A stretch of DNA of 64,000 nucleotides from Betaproteobacteria bacterium MOLA814 (GTDB lineage: Bacteria; Pseudomonadota; Gammaproteobacteria; Burkholderiales; Burkholderiaceae_C). Shown here piece after piece: positions 35,616-44,301 of this stretch. Each line of letters opens with the position of its first letter. Within the stretch, counting starts at the first letter, position 1. The notes below the pieces were generated by a model, which made no database searches, was not told where the DNA came from, and saw only the letters and a program-made list of their open reading frames with translations. The DNA lies in assembly GCA_000496475.1 (NCBI GenBank), contig AYMW01000001.1, positions 184,623 to 248,622 of the forward strand, given 5' to 3'. The translations under genes and the position numbers were made by a program.

Positions 35616-37418
35616 TTAGTGACCCGTTGCAGCACCCGCACCCTTAGGGATACGGATAGACTCAACCAGCTCCTGAATATGGGTAGGCGTTTGTGCTGTG
35701 AACTTACAGACCGCGTAGGCGACTGCGAAGTTAACAATAGCACCCAACGTACCAATGGCGTTTGGCTCAATACCAAACCAGCCGTTGGCACCGCCCACCA
35801 TGTCCACAAACTCGGTGCCCTTGATAAACAAGATACCTTTGTGTGCAAACACGTAGAACAGTGTCACGCTTAGACCAGACAACATACCGGCCATTGCGCC
35901 TTCGCTGTTCATCTTTTTAGAGAAGATGCCCATAACGATGGCTGGGAACAATGAGCTGGCAGCAATACCGAAGGCCAAAGCCACCGTACCTGCGGCGAAA
36001 CCTGGTGGGTTTAAGCCCAAATAGCCTGCCACAAATACAGCACCAGCCATGGACAATTTACCGGCCAACAACTCGCTCTTCTCACTGATACCGGGGTTAT
36101 AGACACCCTTGATCAAGTCGTGAGAAATAGCTGAGGAAATAGCCAATAACAAACCAGCAGCCGTAGACAGCGCAGCGGCCAAACCGCCAGCAGCTACCAA
36201 TGCAATCACCCAGTTGGGCAACAACGCGATTTCAGGGTTGGCCAACACAATAATGTCGGCGTTCACTGTCAACTCGTTGCCTTTCCAGCCAGCGGCTTCG
36301 GCATTGGCCAGAACAGCTTGGTCTTTGGTCTTGTCGTTGTAGTACTGGATACGACCGTCGCCGTTCTTGTCGTCAAACTTCAACAGGCCAGTCACTTCCC
36401 AACGCTTCATCCAGTCTGGACGGTCATCGGCTTTGATGCTGTTCTCCGCCGCAAACAAGTCACTGTTGGCATTCACACCAGCGTTGACCGTTGAGTGCAG
36501 GTTCAACTTGGCCATTGCACCCACAGCAGGTGCAGTGGTGTACAAAATAGCGATGAAGAACAAGGCCCAGCCAGCTGATTTACGCGCATCAGACACTTTT
36601 GGCACTGTGAAGAAGCGAACAATCACGTGCGGCAAACCAGCCGTACCAATCATCAGCGAAACGGTGTAGAAAAACATGTTCAACGTACTGCCGCGACTGG
36701 TGGTGGTGTACTCGTTAAACCCAAGCTCTGTCACCACCTGGTCCAACTTTGCCAACAGCGATACATCAGTACCGACAAGGTCACTGCCCAAGCCCAATTG
36801 TGGGAGAACGTTGCCAGTTAGGTTCAAGGAAATGAACACAGCAGGCACGGTGTAAGCCAAGATCAACACGATGTACTGGGCCACTTGGGTGTAAGTAATA
36901 CCCTTCATGCCACCAAACACGGCGTAGGCAAACACGATAGCCATGCCGATGTAAATGCCCATTTCTTTGGTCACGCCTAAAAAGCGCGAGAAAGCCACAC
37001 CCACACCAGTCATTTGACCAATGATGTATGTGATTGACGCCACCAACAAACACACCACAGCAATAACGCGTGCAGCCTTTGAGTAGTAACGGTCACCAAT
37101 AAACTCCGGCACAGTGAACTTACCGAACTTGCGCAGGTAAGGCGCCAGCAACATAGCCAGCAACACATAGCCGCCGGTCCAGCCCATCAAAAATACGGCA
37201 CCGCCATAGCCCATGTTGGAAATCAAACCCGCCATGGAAATGAAAGAAGCTGCAGACATCCAGTCAGCAGCCGTGGCCATGCCGTTCATGACAGGGTGTA
37301 CACCACCGCCAGCAACGTAAAACTCACTGGTGCTACCGGCACGTGCCCAAAATGCGATACCGAGGTACAGCGCGAAGGTAAAGCCTACGATAACGTAGGT
37401 GATAGTTTGTAGATCCAT
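35616..37418 (-). CDS. sodium:solute symporter (ActP/VC_2705-like) with EF-hand-like loop
   Basis: A 600-residue SSS-family symporter. It shares with its neighbour at 28.5 kb the motifs EFYVAGGGVHPVMNGMATAA, DWMSAASFISMAGLISNM, LLAPYLRKFGKFTVPEFIG and GLAAALSTAAGLLLAISSAI. Acetate or a related monocarboxylate is the likeliest substrate (family knowledge plus the ppsA context). A calcium-type loop DKNGDGRIQYYN lies at residues 350-361, close to the canonical EF-hand but with Asn instead of Glu at position 12, inside a hydrophilic loop before DIIVLANPEIA. The start at 37418 (MDLQTITYVIVGFT) has AAGGAG at good spacing; 37457 is rejected since it overlaps the DUF4212 gene. Confidence 0.92.
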   Translation of the reverse strand: MDLQTITYVIVGFTFALYLGIAFWARAGSTSEFYVAGGGVHPVMNGMATAADWMSAASFISMAGLISNMGYGGAVFLMGWTGGYVLLAMLLAPYLRKFGKFTVPEFIGDRYYSKAARVIAVVCLLVASITYIIGQMTGVGVAFSRFLGVTKEMGIYIGMAIVFAYAVFGGMKGITYTQVAQYIVLILAYTVPAVFISLNLTGNVLPQLGLGSDLVGTDVSLLAKLDQVVTELGFNEYTTTSRGSTLNMFFYTVSLMIGTAGLPHVIVRFFTVPKVSDARKSAGWALFFIAILYTTAPAVGAMAKLNLHSTVNAGVNANSDLFAAENSIKADDRPDWMKRWEVTGLLKFDDKNGDGRIQYYNDKTKDQAVLANAEAAGWKGNELTVNADIIVLANPEIALLPNWVIALVAAGGLAAALSTAAGLLLAISSAISHDLIKGVYNPGISEKSELLAGKLSMAGAVFVAGYLGLNPPGFAAGTVALAFGIAASSLFPAIVMGIFSKKMNSEGAMAGMLSGLSVTLFYVFAHKGILFIKGTEFVDMVGGANGWFGIEPNAIGTLGAIVNFAVAYAVCKFTAQTPTHIQELVESIRIPKGAGAATGH

Positions 37419-37431
37419 TTGTGTGATCTCC

Positions 37432-37683
37432 TTAATCTTCGCTGACGCCGAATTCACGGTCGATTTGGCCCATTTTTTTCGTGTAATACACGATCAGGAT
37501 CAAAAAGACGTAAATGGAGCCTTGCTGTGCAAACCAGAAACCCAGTGGGTATCCGCCGAGGTGGAACGAATTGAGTGCAGGTGCAAACAAGATACCAGCG
37601 CCATACGAGACCAAGAACCAGACTACGAGAATCTTGGTCAGCAGGCTGAGCGTTGCAGCCCAGTAGCCTTTGCTGTCATTCAT
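37432..37683 (-). CDS. DUF4212 small membrane subunit (symporter partner)
   Basis: An 83-residue two-span membrane protein of the DUF4212 family: TKILVVWFLVSYGAGILFAP, then FHLGGYPLGFWFAQQGSIYV and FLILIVYYTKKMGQIDREFG. It is translated from an ATG after TTAGGAG and lies 13 bases before the symporter gene. The pairing strongly suggests the two form one transport complex, though the role of the small protein is not established. Confidence 0.92.
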   Translation of the reverse strand: MNDSKGYWAATLSLLTKILVVWFLVSYGAGILFAPALNSFHLGGYPLGFWFAQQGSIYVFLILIVYYTKKMGQIDREFGVSED

Positions 37684-38199
37684 AGGTCATCTCCTAATTT
37701 AGAAATGTTGTTCAAATCACAGCAAACCAACGGCTTGCTGCACTTTGTCTGAATGCCGTACACACGTAAAAAACAGCACACGGCTTATCCATCGACAGTG
37801 CAATGTGATCGGCTAGGCTTACGGCTAACTTATGAACAGGCCCTAATGACCACCAAACTAGGGTTTGTCCCAACTAATTACATGCAGTAGCTACATGCAG
37901 TAGCCATGGATTGCTGGGTTGCTGGGTTGCAGCGCTACCAGGACCGCAAACTAAGCGGTCCTGTGCCCTGCTGCTGAACGATTCGACCGCTTAGCGAGCA
38001 GTTGTATAACAGCTCAGGCAAGCGCGCCCAGCAAACCCGTGCTTACACATGTTGTCAACACCCCGCGGGTCTGGTCTGCAGCGCACAGGGCGCCACTCAC
38101 ATCTTCATACAACACGAACGCCACAGCTGTGACACCGCTGATGCGTGGCAATTGGCACTCAGGTTTGCGACACCTGGTTTGCGCGAAACGGGCCAGTTG
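37684..38199. other. non-coding gap of about 515 bases upstream of the second DUF4212 gene
   Basis: No believable gene on either strand. It holds the promoter of the DUF4212-symporter unit, short tandem repeats (separate entry) and a perfect 8-bp hairpin (AGGACCGC and GCGGTCCT, 37940-37962) without a T-tract, possibly an end signal for the leftward DUF3422 gene. Confidence 0.55.
37879..37930. repeat. short tandem direct repeats
   Basis: TACATGCAGTAGC occurs twice head to tail (37879-37891 and 37892-37904), and TTGCTGGG occurs two and a half times immediately after (37911-37930). They lie about 200-250 bases upstream of the second DUF4212 gene. They may be regulator sites or replication slippage; no family is recognised. 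Confidence 0.7.
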
Positions 38200-39480
38200 T
38201 TAATGCGCCGCACCGTACACGGCTTGTTGCACCCGCTTGAGTGTCCACCACACAGCAAGCGCGATCAACGGCACGGCAACCGCCATCGTCATCTCGCTGG
38301 AAATGGGCCAGCCCACAGTTTTAGCAACCTTGGCCACGTAACCTAACAAACCAGTCAAGTAGTAAGTGATGGCGACCACAGACAAACCCTCCACCGTAGA
38401 CTGCAACTTCAGTTGCAAAGCTTGGCGCTGGTTCATGGTCACTAGCAACGCGCGGCTGCTGTCTTGTTGCTCAATTTCCACTCGGGTGCGAAGCAAGTTA
38501 CTCATGCGTGAAATACGTTCAGACAGCGCCTGTTGGCGACGTTGCGACCAATCACACGTGCTCATAGCAGGGGTTAATCGTCGCTGCATAAAATCTTTTA
38601 TAGACTGCAAGCCGTCGAGCCTATCCTCGGCAATGTCATCAATACGGCGCATCACCAAATCAAAATAAGCACTGCTGGCCGAAAACCGGGAGTGGGTAGC
38701 CGCGTAGTAACCCTCCACCTCACCAGCCAATCGCGTTAATCTATCCAGCAAAGCTGGCTCATCATCCGGCTTGGCCGTGCGAATAGCCGTTGCCAAAGAA
38801 GCCAACTCGATCTCACCGCGGCTAAGCATGGCTACACTGTCACGCGCAATAGGCAGGCCCAACAAGGCCACCATCCGGTACGTTTCAATCTCCAGCAAAC
38901 GTTGAACCAAACGACCTAAACGCCTAGGCGATAAATCGCGAACCAACACCAGTGTTTGCGTCGCGCCATCGGCTTGTATTACAAAGTCAGCGAATACAAG
39001 CGCTTGCTGGTTGGCCACCAAAGAACCTGTCAGCGACTCGTCTTGCAGGGTGGCTCTTACGGCATTCCCTCTGACCGTATCGGCTTCAGACACAGCGGTC
39101 ACATGCATATGGCACACCAACTCACCAGGCATGCTGTTCAGCCACGCAACAGGCACCACCTCAAGTGCTTTGGGCACTGATTTATCGGCTGCGCTGTCTG
39201 CACCCAAATTGCGCATAAAGGTGTAACTGACAAACTCGGTGTGCATTTCCCAGCGCAAACGGAAGGCGCCCATGTCAGCGCGCATGTGGTTCACGCCAGC
39301 TTGCGGCTCTGGCAAGTGATGGTCTCTCAATAGTTGAGAGAAATGTGCATGACTGTCAGTGCGCTGGTGGGCTTGTAACAGCATGACCACGTGGGTAACT
39401 GCAACTGGCGGTGGCAATGGTTCAGGCGGGCGGGCGTGCACCTCGTTGTGCAACGACAGTCTGTGGGGGTGGTTGTTCAC
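38200..39480 (-). CDS. DUF3422 family membrane protein
   Basis: A 426-residue protein of the DUF3422 family found across proteobacteria. The N-terminus HRLSLHNEVHARPPEPLPPP is the family signature; later come LRWEMHTEFVSYTFMR, DLSPRRLGRLVQRLLEIETY RM-type sequence, a helical region (LLRTRVEIEQQ) and two C-terminal membrane spans (VAITYYLTGLLGYVAKV and MAVAVPLIALAVWWTL). The likely topology is a large cytoplasmic domain anchored at the C-terminus. Function unknown; it resembles egg-lysin-like or CorA-shaped helical membrane proteins only in outline. Confidence 0.88.
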   Translation of the reverse strand: MNNHPHRLSLHNEVHARPPEPLPPPVAVTHVVMLLQAHQRTDSHAHFSQLLRDHHLPEPQAGVNHMRADMGAFRLRWEMHTEFVSYTFMRNLGADSAADKSVPKALEVVPVAWLNSMPGELVCHMHVTAVSEADTVRGNAVRATLQDESLTGSLVANQQALVFADFVIQADGATQTLVLVRDLSPRRLGRLVQRLLEIETYRMVALLGLPIARDSVAMLSRGEIELASLATAIRTAKPDDEPALLDRLTRLAGEVEGYYAATHSRFSASSAYFDLVMRRIDDIAEDRLDGLQSIKDFMQRRLTPAMSTCDWSQRRQQALSERISRMSNLLRTRVEIEQQDSSRALLVTMNQRQALQLKLQSTVEGLSVVAITYYLTGLLGYVAKVAKTVGWPISSEMTMAVAVPLIALAVWWTLKRVQQAVYGAAH

Positions 39481-39508
39481 GGCATCTCAATCAAACAAAA
39501 AAATGGGG

Positions 39509-40282
39509 TTACTTGGTCGCATCGCGCCACGGCTTAAACATTTTCAGCCACACCACCGCTGGCAGAGAAAAACGGTCCTCAATGGCTTGCGCTTGCTTGA
39601 GCAACGCCATGCGACTCGGCTCATTGGCACGCGCTTGTGCCAACACCACGCAGTTGCCTTCGCGGGTTGGGGTGAACGACCAAATAGCGTCTTCGCCAAA
39701 GACTTGCGCCATGTTGTTCATAGACACGTTAAAACTGGCGTGACGACCAAATAAATTAACAGTCATAGCGCCGTTGAGGCTCAGCAAACGCTTGCAGTCA
39801 GCGTAAAAATCAACACTGTCCAACACCGGGCCTGCAGCTGTATGGTCGTATAAATCCACTTGCAAAGCGTCTACAGCGCCCTCCCACTCGGGCTGGCAAA
39901 TTACCTCGCCAGCATCACCCAACACCACATTCAAGCGGGCCTGGTTGGGCGGTAACTTAAACCATTGGCGGCATACCAGCTCAACTTGAGGGTTGAGCTC
40001 AACAGCGGTTGTCAGCATGCCCAACTTTTTGAAACAGTATTTGGTCAACGAACCCGCCCCCAAACCCAACTGCATGGCGTGCATGTCTTTGACGTGCTCG
40101 AGATCCACAAACAGCAGCCACGCCATCATGCGACGCACGTAATCCAGTTCAATCTCAAACGGCGACGCCATGATCATGGAGCCCTGTACCCACTCAGAGC
40201 CTAAATGCAAATAGCGCACTTCACCATCTTCTGAAAAATTAACTTCAGGCAGGTCAATCTGTACTTTTTTAGGTGATGTCAT
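39509..40282 (-). CDS. spermidine synthase-like methyltransferase-fold protein
   Basis: A Rossmann-fold protein of the SpeE-like group. The SAM/dcSAM-binding glycine motif is MQLGLGAGSLTKYCFKK, followed by TTAVELNPQVELVCRQWF with an acidic residue at the end of strand 2, VVLGDAGEVI and ALQVDLYDHTAAGPVL. True spermidine synthases have a GGGDG motif, which is changed here, so polyamine synthesis is doubtful; such proteins occur next to tatD or lol genes in Burkholderiales. The 257-residue start at 40282 (MTSPKKVQIDLPE) is chosen; 40312 is possible. It lies 28 bases before the DUF3422 gene on the same strand. Confidence 0.82.
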   Translation of the reverse strand: MTSPKKVQIDLPEVNFSEDGEVRYLHLGSEWVQGSMIMASPFEIELDYVRRMMAWLLFVDLEHVKDMHAMQLGLGAGSLTKYCFKKLGMLTTAVELNPQVELVCRQWFKLPPNQARLNVVLGDAGEVICQPEWEGAVDALQVDLYDHTAAGPVLDSVDFYADCKRLLSLNGAMTVNLFGRHASFNVSMNNMAQVFGEDAIWSFTPTREGNCVVLAQARANEPSRMALLKQAQAIEDRFSLPAVVWLKMFKPWRDATK

Positions 40283-40393
40283 ATGGTGCTGGCAATTCGC
40301 ATTAAAACCCAAGTATCCACCATGATGTATGTCTGTACTGCAGCTGCACGCGCAGGCATGGCAGGCAACCTTGTCAGCACGGGCAGAACGGCT

Positions 40394-41233
40394 TCACAAC
40401 GACGTGTCAATCAGCGCATCCAGCTTGGGCAACACACGCTTGGCATTGGCGCAGGTTTGGGCCGCCAACAGTGCGACATGGACGCCTCGTAAGTTGGCGA
40501 CAACCTGTGCAATCTCGGGCAAATGAACGCTGGAGTTCAAGCCTTGCGCCATGCCAGCGCTGCGTTGCAGCTCAGTGGCGTAAATCCAATGCGGGGGGAT
40601 ATCTGGGCCGTCAGTTTCTATCACCAGATCGGTGTGACTCAAGGTGGCGGCCAAACGGCGAATGCGCACAGCAGTCTCAAACGTTGCCGTGCCGCCAAAC
40701 CCCAGTACAAAGCCCATGCGCACAAATGCCTGCGCTTGTTGGACGCTGCCGTTAAACGCGTGGCCGATACCGCCCACTACGGGTAACTCACGCAGGTGTT
40801 TGAGCAGCACATCAGCGCTTTTACGCACGTGCAAAACTACAGGTAAATGGTGCTTTCGGGCGAGCCTGAGTTGGGCTCTGTAAATGGCGTGCATTTTGAC
40901 TTTAGCGCCCGGTGTTTGCAGCCACGGCACAAAGCCATCGATGCCGATTTCTCCCACCGCCACCAAACGCGGGTCGCCAGCCAAATCGCCCAAGGCCTGA
41001 TCAAGCTGGCTGAGATGCGCTTCGGTGGCATCCAAGGCAAACAAGGGATGTATGCCCAACGCGTAAGCGTCACCATACGTGTGCGCCCAACGCCGCACCG
41101 ATTCAAAGTTGCTGACTTGAACGGCGGGTACAACGCACAAACTCACGCCGCGCGCTTGCGCTTGGGCACGTAAGTGGCCGCCAGCATCACCGAACTCAGA
41201 CGCGTCCCAGTGGCAGTGTGTATCAATCAACAT
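40394..41233 (-). CDS. TatD family metal-dependent hydrolase
   Basis: A 279-residue TIM-barrel hydrolase. The metal ligands appear in LIDTHCHWDASEF at the N-terminus, GEIGIDGFVP (usually GEIGLD) in the middle, VVLHVRKSADVLLKHLR with the His, HAFNGSVQQAQAF, and VIETDGPDIPP near the end (LETDxP motif). TatD proteins are 3'-5' DNA exonucleases or deoxyribonucleases. It lies 16 bases after lolD on the same strand. Confidence 0.92.
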   Translation of the reverse strand: MLIDTHCHWDASEFGDAGGHLRAQAQARGVSLCVVPAVQVSNFESVRRWAHTYGDAYALGIHPLFALDATEAHLSQLDQALGDLAGDPRLVAVGEIGIDGFVPWLQTPGAKVKMHAIYRAQLRLARKHHLPVVLHVRKSADVLLKHLRELPVVGGIGHAFNGSVQQAQAFVRMGFVLGFGGTATFETAVRIRRLAATLSHTDLVIETDGPDIPPHWIYATELQRSAGMAQGLNSSVHLPEIAQVVANLRGVHVALLAAQTCANAKRVLPKLDALIDTSL

Positions 41234-41249
41234 ATGGCTTTATATGGCC

Positions 41250-41936
41250 TTAAACTGGCGACAACACGCCTTCAACCAAATCAAATCGGCGCTGACATTG
41301 CTCAGCCAAGCTGATGTCGTGTGTCACCACAACCAACGCCGTGTGTTGCTGGGCAGCCAAATCCAGCATGAGCTGAAATACGACTTGGGCAGACGTTCGG
41401 TCTAGATTGCCTGTGGGCTCATCCGCCAACACGCAGGCAGGCTGTGTCACCAGCGCCCTCGCCACCGCCACACGCTGGCGCTCACCACCCGACAACTCGC
41501 TGGGACGGTGATGCAAACGCTCACCCAAGCCGACTTGGCGCAGCATGTCGCTGGCTTGCTGGTTGGCTTGCGCTTTGTCCATACGGCGAATCCACAGCGG
41601 CATGGCCACGTTGTCCAGCGCCGAAAACTCTGGCAACAAATGGTGAAATTGGTAGACAAAACCCAAGTGCTTATTTCGCCACTGGCTTTGCGCTCCAGCG
41701 CCCATGCGCGACCAGTTGTGACCGCACAAAGACACTTCGCCGCTGGTTGGTTTATCAAGACCACCCAGCACGTGTAACAGTGTGCTTTTGCCCGAACCTG
41801 ACGCCCCGACCACGGCAACTGTTTCCCCCGCGTTGACCGACAAGGACACATTGCGCAGCACCGTTACATCCAAGCGCCCTTCGGCAAAACGCTTGCTGAT
41901 GTTGTTGGCGTTCACCACGTTGACAACCTCATTCAT
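41250..41936 (-). CDS. lolD: lipoprotein-releasing system ATP-binding protein LolD
   Basis: LolD drives release of lipoproteins from the inner membrane to LolA. Motifs: Walker A VVGASGSGKSTLLHVLGG, the Q-loop region LGFVYQFHHLLPEFSALDNV (the LolD-type FVYQFHHLLPEF), the signature LSGGERQRVAVARAL and Walker B VLADEPTGNLD. The start at 41936 (MNEVVNVVN) gives 228 residues and overlaps the lolC stop by 8 bases; a longer frame to 41999 lies inside lolC and is rejected. Confidence 0.96.
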   Translation of the reverse strand: MNEVVNVVNANNISKRFAEGRLDVTVLRNVSLSVNAGETVAVVGASGSGKSTLLHVLGGLDKPTSGEVSLCGHNWSRMGAGAQSQWRNKHLGFVYQFHHLLPEFSALDNVAMPLWIRRMDKAQANQQASDMLRQVGLGERLHHRPSELSGGERQRVAVARALVTQPACVLADEPTGNLDRTSAQVVFQLMLDLAAQQHTALVVVTHDISLAEQCQRRFDLVEGVLSPV

Positions 41937-43185
41937 AGCGCAGCGCCTCAGCTGGGTTGAGACGGCTTGCACGCCAGCTTGGGTAGAGGGTTGCGACAAA
42001 CGCCAACACCAAAGAAATTAAAGTGATCGGCATGATGTCACCCATTTGCGGGTCACTGGGCATGCTGTTGATGAGGTAAATGTCTTGCGGTAAAAAGCTC
42101 GCACCAACTAGCCGCTCTATAAACGGCACAATCACCCCCACGTTGAAGGCCACCAACAAGCCCAGCCCCAAACCCGCAACAGTCCCCAATCCCCCCGCCG
42201 TGGCACCTTGGACCACAAACACCGACATGATGCTGCCAGGTGTCGCGCCTAGCGTGCGCAAGATTGCAATGTCTGCGCGCTTGTCTGTAACCGTCATGAC
42301 CAACGTGCTGACCAAATTGAACGCAGCGACCGCCACGATCAGCGTCAAAATAATCGCCATCATGCGTTTTTCCACCTGCACAGCGGCAAACCAATTGCGG
42401 TTTTGCCGTGTCCAGTCGCTGACCCAATAATCCAGCCCCAAGGTAGCCGATACGTTGACGGCAACTTGTGGCGCCAAGTGGTAGTCGTCTAGCTTCAAGC
42501 GCACACCGGTAGGACCGCTCAAGCGAAACAGCTTGGCCGCGTCCCCCATGTGCAAGTAGGCGTAGCCCGCATCGAATTCGTAGTGCCCCGAATCAAATGC
42601 GCCCAACACTGTCATTTGCTTCAGCCTTGGCACCACCCCTGCAGGTGTCATTTGACCGCTGGGCACTATCAGTGTGACGGTGTCACCAGCCCCTACGCCC
42701 ATTGCACGTGCCAAGTTGCCACCCAAAATCACGCCAAAGCCGCCATCGGTCAACTTGTTGCGCAAGGCAGGGGGCATGTCACCCACCAGAGGCGTCACGT
42801 CTTTTTCAAGCTGTGGGTCAATGCCACGCAAGACAACGCCTCGCATCTCATCGCCTCTGGCCAACAAGGCCTGCGCCGCCACAAAAGGCGCTGCTGCCAC
42901 CACATGCGCTTGCGTACCCAAACGCTGCAACAGGCTGGGCACATCAGCGATTGCTTGGCCACTGGCTTCAAACACCTCGACGTGGGCCAGCACACTGAGC
43001 ATGCGGTCACGCACCTCTTTTTGAAAACCGTTCATCACAGACAACACAATAATAAGCGCCGCCACGCCCAAGCAAATGCCCAGCATGGACACCCCAGAAA
43101 TGAAGGATATAAAGCCGTTTTTTGCGCTGGACTTGACTGCACGCGTGTAGCGCCAGCCAATACTGAGTTCGTAAGGTATTTTCAT
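41929..43185 (-). CDS. lolC: lipoprotein-releasing system transmembrane protein LolC/E
   Basis: The membrane partner of LolD, with MacB/FtsX topology. The 418 residues open with MKIPYELSIGWRYTRAVKSS, have a first membrane span (MLGICLGVAALIIVLSVMNG, followed by FQKEVRDRMLSVLAHVEV), a large periplasmic domain and three C-terminal spans with TLVMTVTDKRADIAILRTLG and FVVQGATAGGLGTVAGLGLG. As in other betaproteobacteria a single LolC/E-type protein may form a homodimer (LolF-like); no second copy is in the window. Translation is coupled to lolD. Confidence 0.95.
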   Translation of the reverse strand: MKIPYELSIGWRYTRAVKSSAKNGFISFISGVSMLGICLGVAALIIVLSVMNGFQKEVRDRMLSVLAHVEVFEASGQAIADVPSLLQRLGTQAHVVAAAPFVAAQALLARGDEMRGVVLRGIDPQLEKDVTPLVGDMPPALRNKLTDGGFGVILGGNLARAMGVGAGDTVTLIVPSGQMTPAGVVPRLKQMTVLGAFDSGHYEFDAGYAYLHMGDAAKLFRLSGPTGVRLKLDDYHLAPQVAVNVSATLGLDYWVSDWTRQNRNWFAAVQVEKRMMAIILTLIVAVAAFNLVSTLVMTVTDKRADIAILRTLGATPGSIMSVFVVQGATAGGLGTVAGLGLGLLVAFNVGVIVPFIERLVGASFLPQDIYLINSMPSDPQMGDIMPITLISLVLAFVATLYPSWRASRLNPAEALRYE

Positions 43186-43239
43186 GACTGTGATAATGAC
43201 TGATTGCCTATTGTGGCAGGCTTATAACTTCTTTTTTTT

Positions 43240-44283
43240 ATGTCTATTTCTGTTCGCCAAGTTCTCATTGCACATGCCACTTGGCACGGAGACGCCGCAC
43301 AAGTCCAAGCCATGGACTTGGCTTTAAACAGCAAGCTGGTCAATACCCGCGCGCTGTTGGCCAGTTGGCGCCCGCTTGGTAGCTCTCACCACAGTGGCGA
43401 TAGCGACTGGGCTAGCCCCAGCGAGCGCTTCTGGGCCCAAGCGGCAGGTTGGTTGCCCGAGACCTCACCAGCCACGGATAGTGACAACAGCGAACGCAGC
43501 CAACCCCTTCCGCTTGCAGCTTTGGAGTTGGGTGATCAACTGCCACCCAACCTGCCCGCGGCTTGGCTCTCGCCCGTTCACGTGCTTGCCAGCATGAACG
43601 ACGTGCGCTTAAGCCACCCCAACCACTTACAGCTGAGCGAGGCACACAGCAACACACTGCTGGAGGCGCTGAAGCCCCTGTGCGCGGAAGACGGCGTTGA
43701 TTTGTCATATGTGGCACCACAACGCTGGTTGCTGGCCGGCGAGCGCTTACGCGGCATCGTGAGCCCTTCCATGTCGCTAGCCTATGACCAGCCCATCAAC
43801 GATTACTTGCCATTTAGCACCTCCCATCCCGCTTCACCGCAGTGGCTGCGCCGCTTGCAAAACGAAGCGCAGATGCTGTTTTACACACCCCCAGTACACG
43901 ACGAGCGTCTAGCGCTTGGCCTGCAACCCGTGACGGGTATCTGGCTGCATGGTGCGGGTGCCATCGCCGAACACCGAGATCACAGCCACATCAGCCGCAA
44001 CAATGAACTGGCCCAACACGCCCACCAGCCTTTTGACTGGCAGGGTGCCTGGGCTGCATTAGACGCGGGCACCATGGCCACGTTACTAGGCCAAGGTCAG
44101 ACACAAGCATTTGAGGTGTGTTTTGCCAGCCACAACGGCATAACCCGCTATGCCAGCCCGGCCTTGTCGGCTGCACAAGGCGCAAATAAGACGCCGCTGT
44201 TACAACGTTTAAGTCATACCATCACCCACGGCTGGCGACGACTTGCGCCCACCCTCTTACCCAGTGCATTGGCACCTCAGTAA
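43240..44283 (+). CDS. RpfE-type protein (annotated phosphoglycerate mutase-like), gene before recJ
   Basis: A 347-residue protein typical of the gene preceding recJ in Burkholderiales and Xanthomonas, where it is called RpfE-type or phosphoglycerate mutase. The recognisable part is the C-terminal block NEAQMLFYTPPVHDERLALG followed by LQPVTGIWLHGAG, and the central LAGERLRGIVSPSMSLAYD. The phosphatase active-site residues of true APGMs are not evident, so enzyme activity is doubtful. In Xanthomonas rpfE lies in the diffusible-signal cluster. It begins 54 bases after the divergent lolC start and is followed by recJ after 18 bases. Confidence 0.8.
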   Translation: MSISVRQVLIAHATWHGDAAQVQAMDLALNSKLVNTRALLASWRPLGSSHHSGDSDWASPSERFWAQAAGWLPETSPATDSDNSERSQPLPLAALELGDQLPPNLPAAWLSPVHVLASMNDVRLSHPNHLQLSEAHSNTLLEALKPLCAEDGVDLSYVAPQRWLLAGERLRGIVSPSMSLAYDQPINDYLPFSTSHPASPQWLRRLQNEAQMLFYTPPVHDERLALGLQPVTGIWLHGAGAIAEHRDHSHISRNNELAQHAHQPFDWQGAWAALDAGTMATLLGQGQTQAFEVCFASHNGITRYASPALSAAQGANKTPLLQRLSHTITHGWRRLAPTLLPSALAPQ

Positions 44284-44301
44284 ACTCATTCAGACGACAC
44301 C

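Noticed and set aside
37879-37930. CRISPR or integron-like array
   Set aside because: Repeats are only 8-13 bases and directly adjacent, without spacers or cas/integrase genes.
39509-40282. Bona fide spermidine synthase
   Set aside because: The GGGDG motif is replaced by GLGAG and the polyamine-binding residues were not evident.
43240-44283. True phosphoglycerate mutase
   Set aside because: The active-site metal and serine motifs of the alkaline phosphatase superfamily were not found; the RpfE-type identity by position and C-terminal block fits better.
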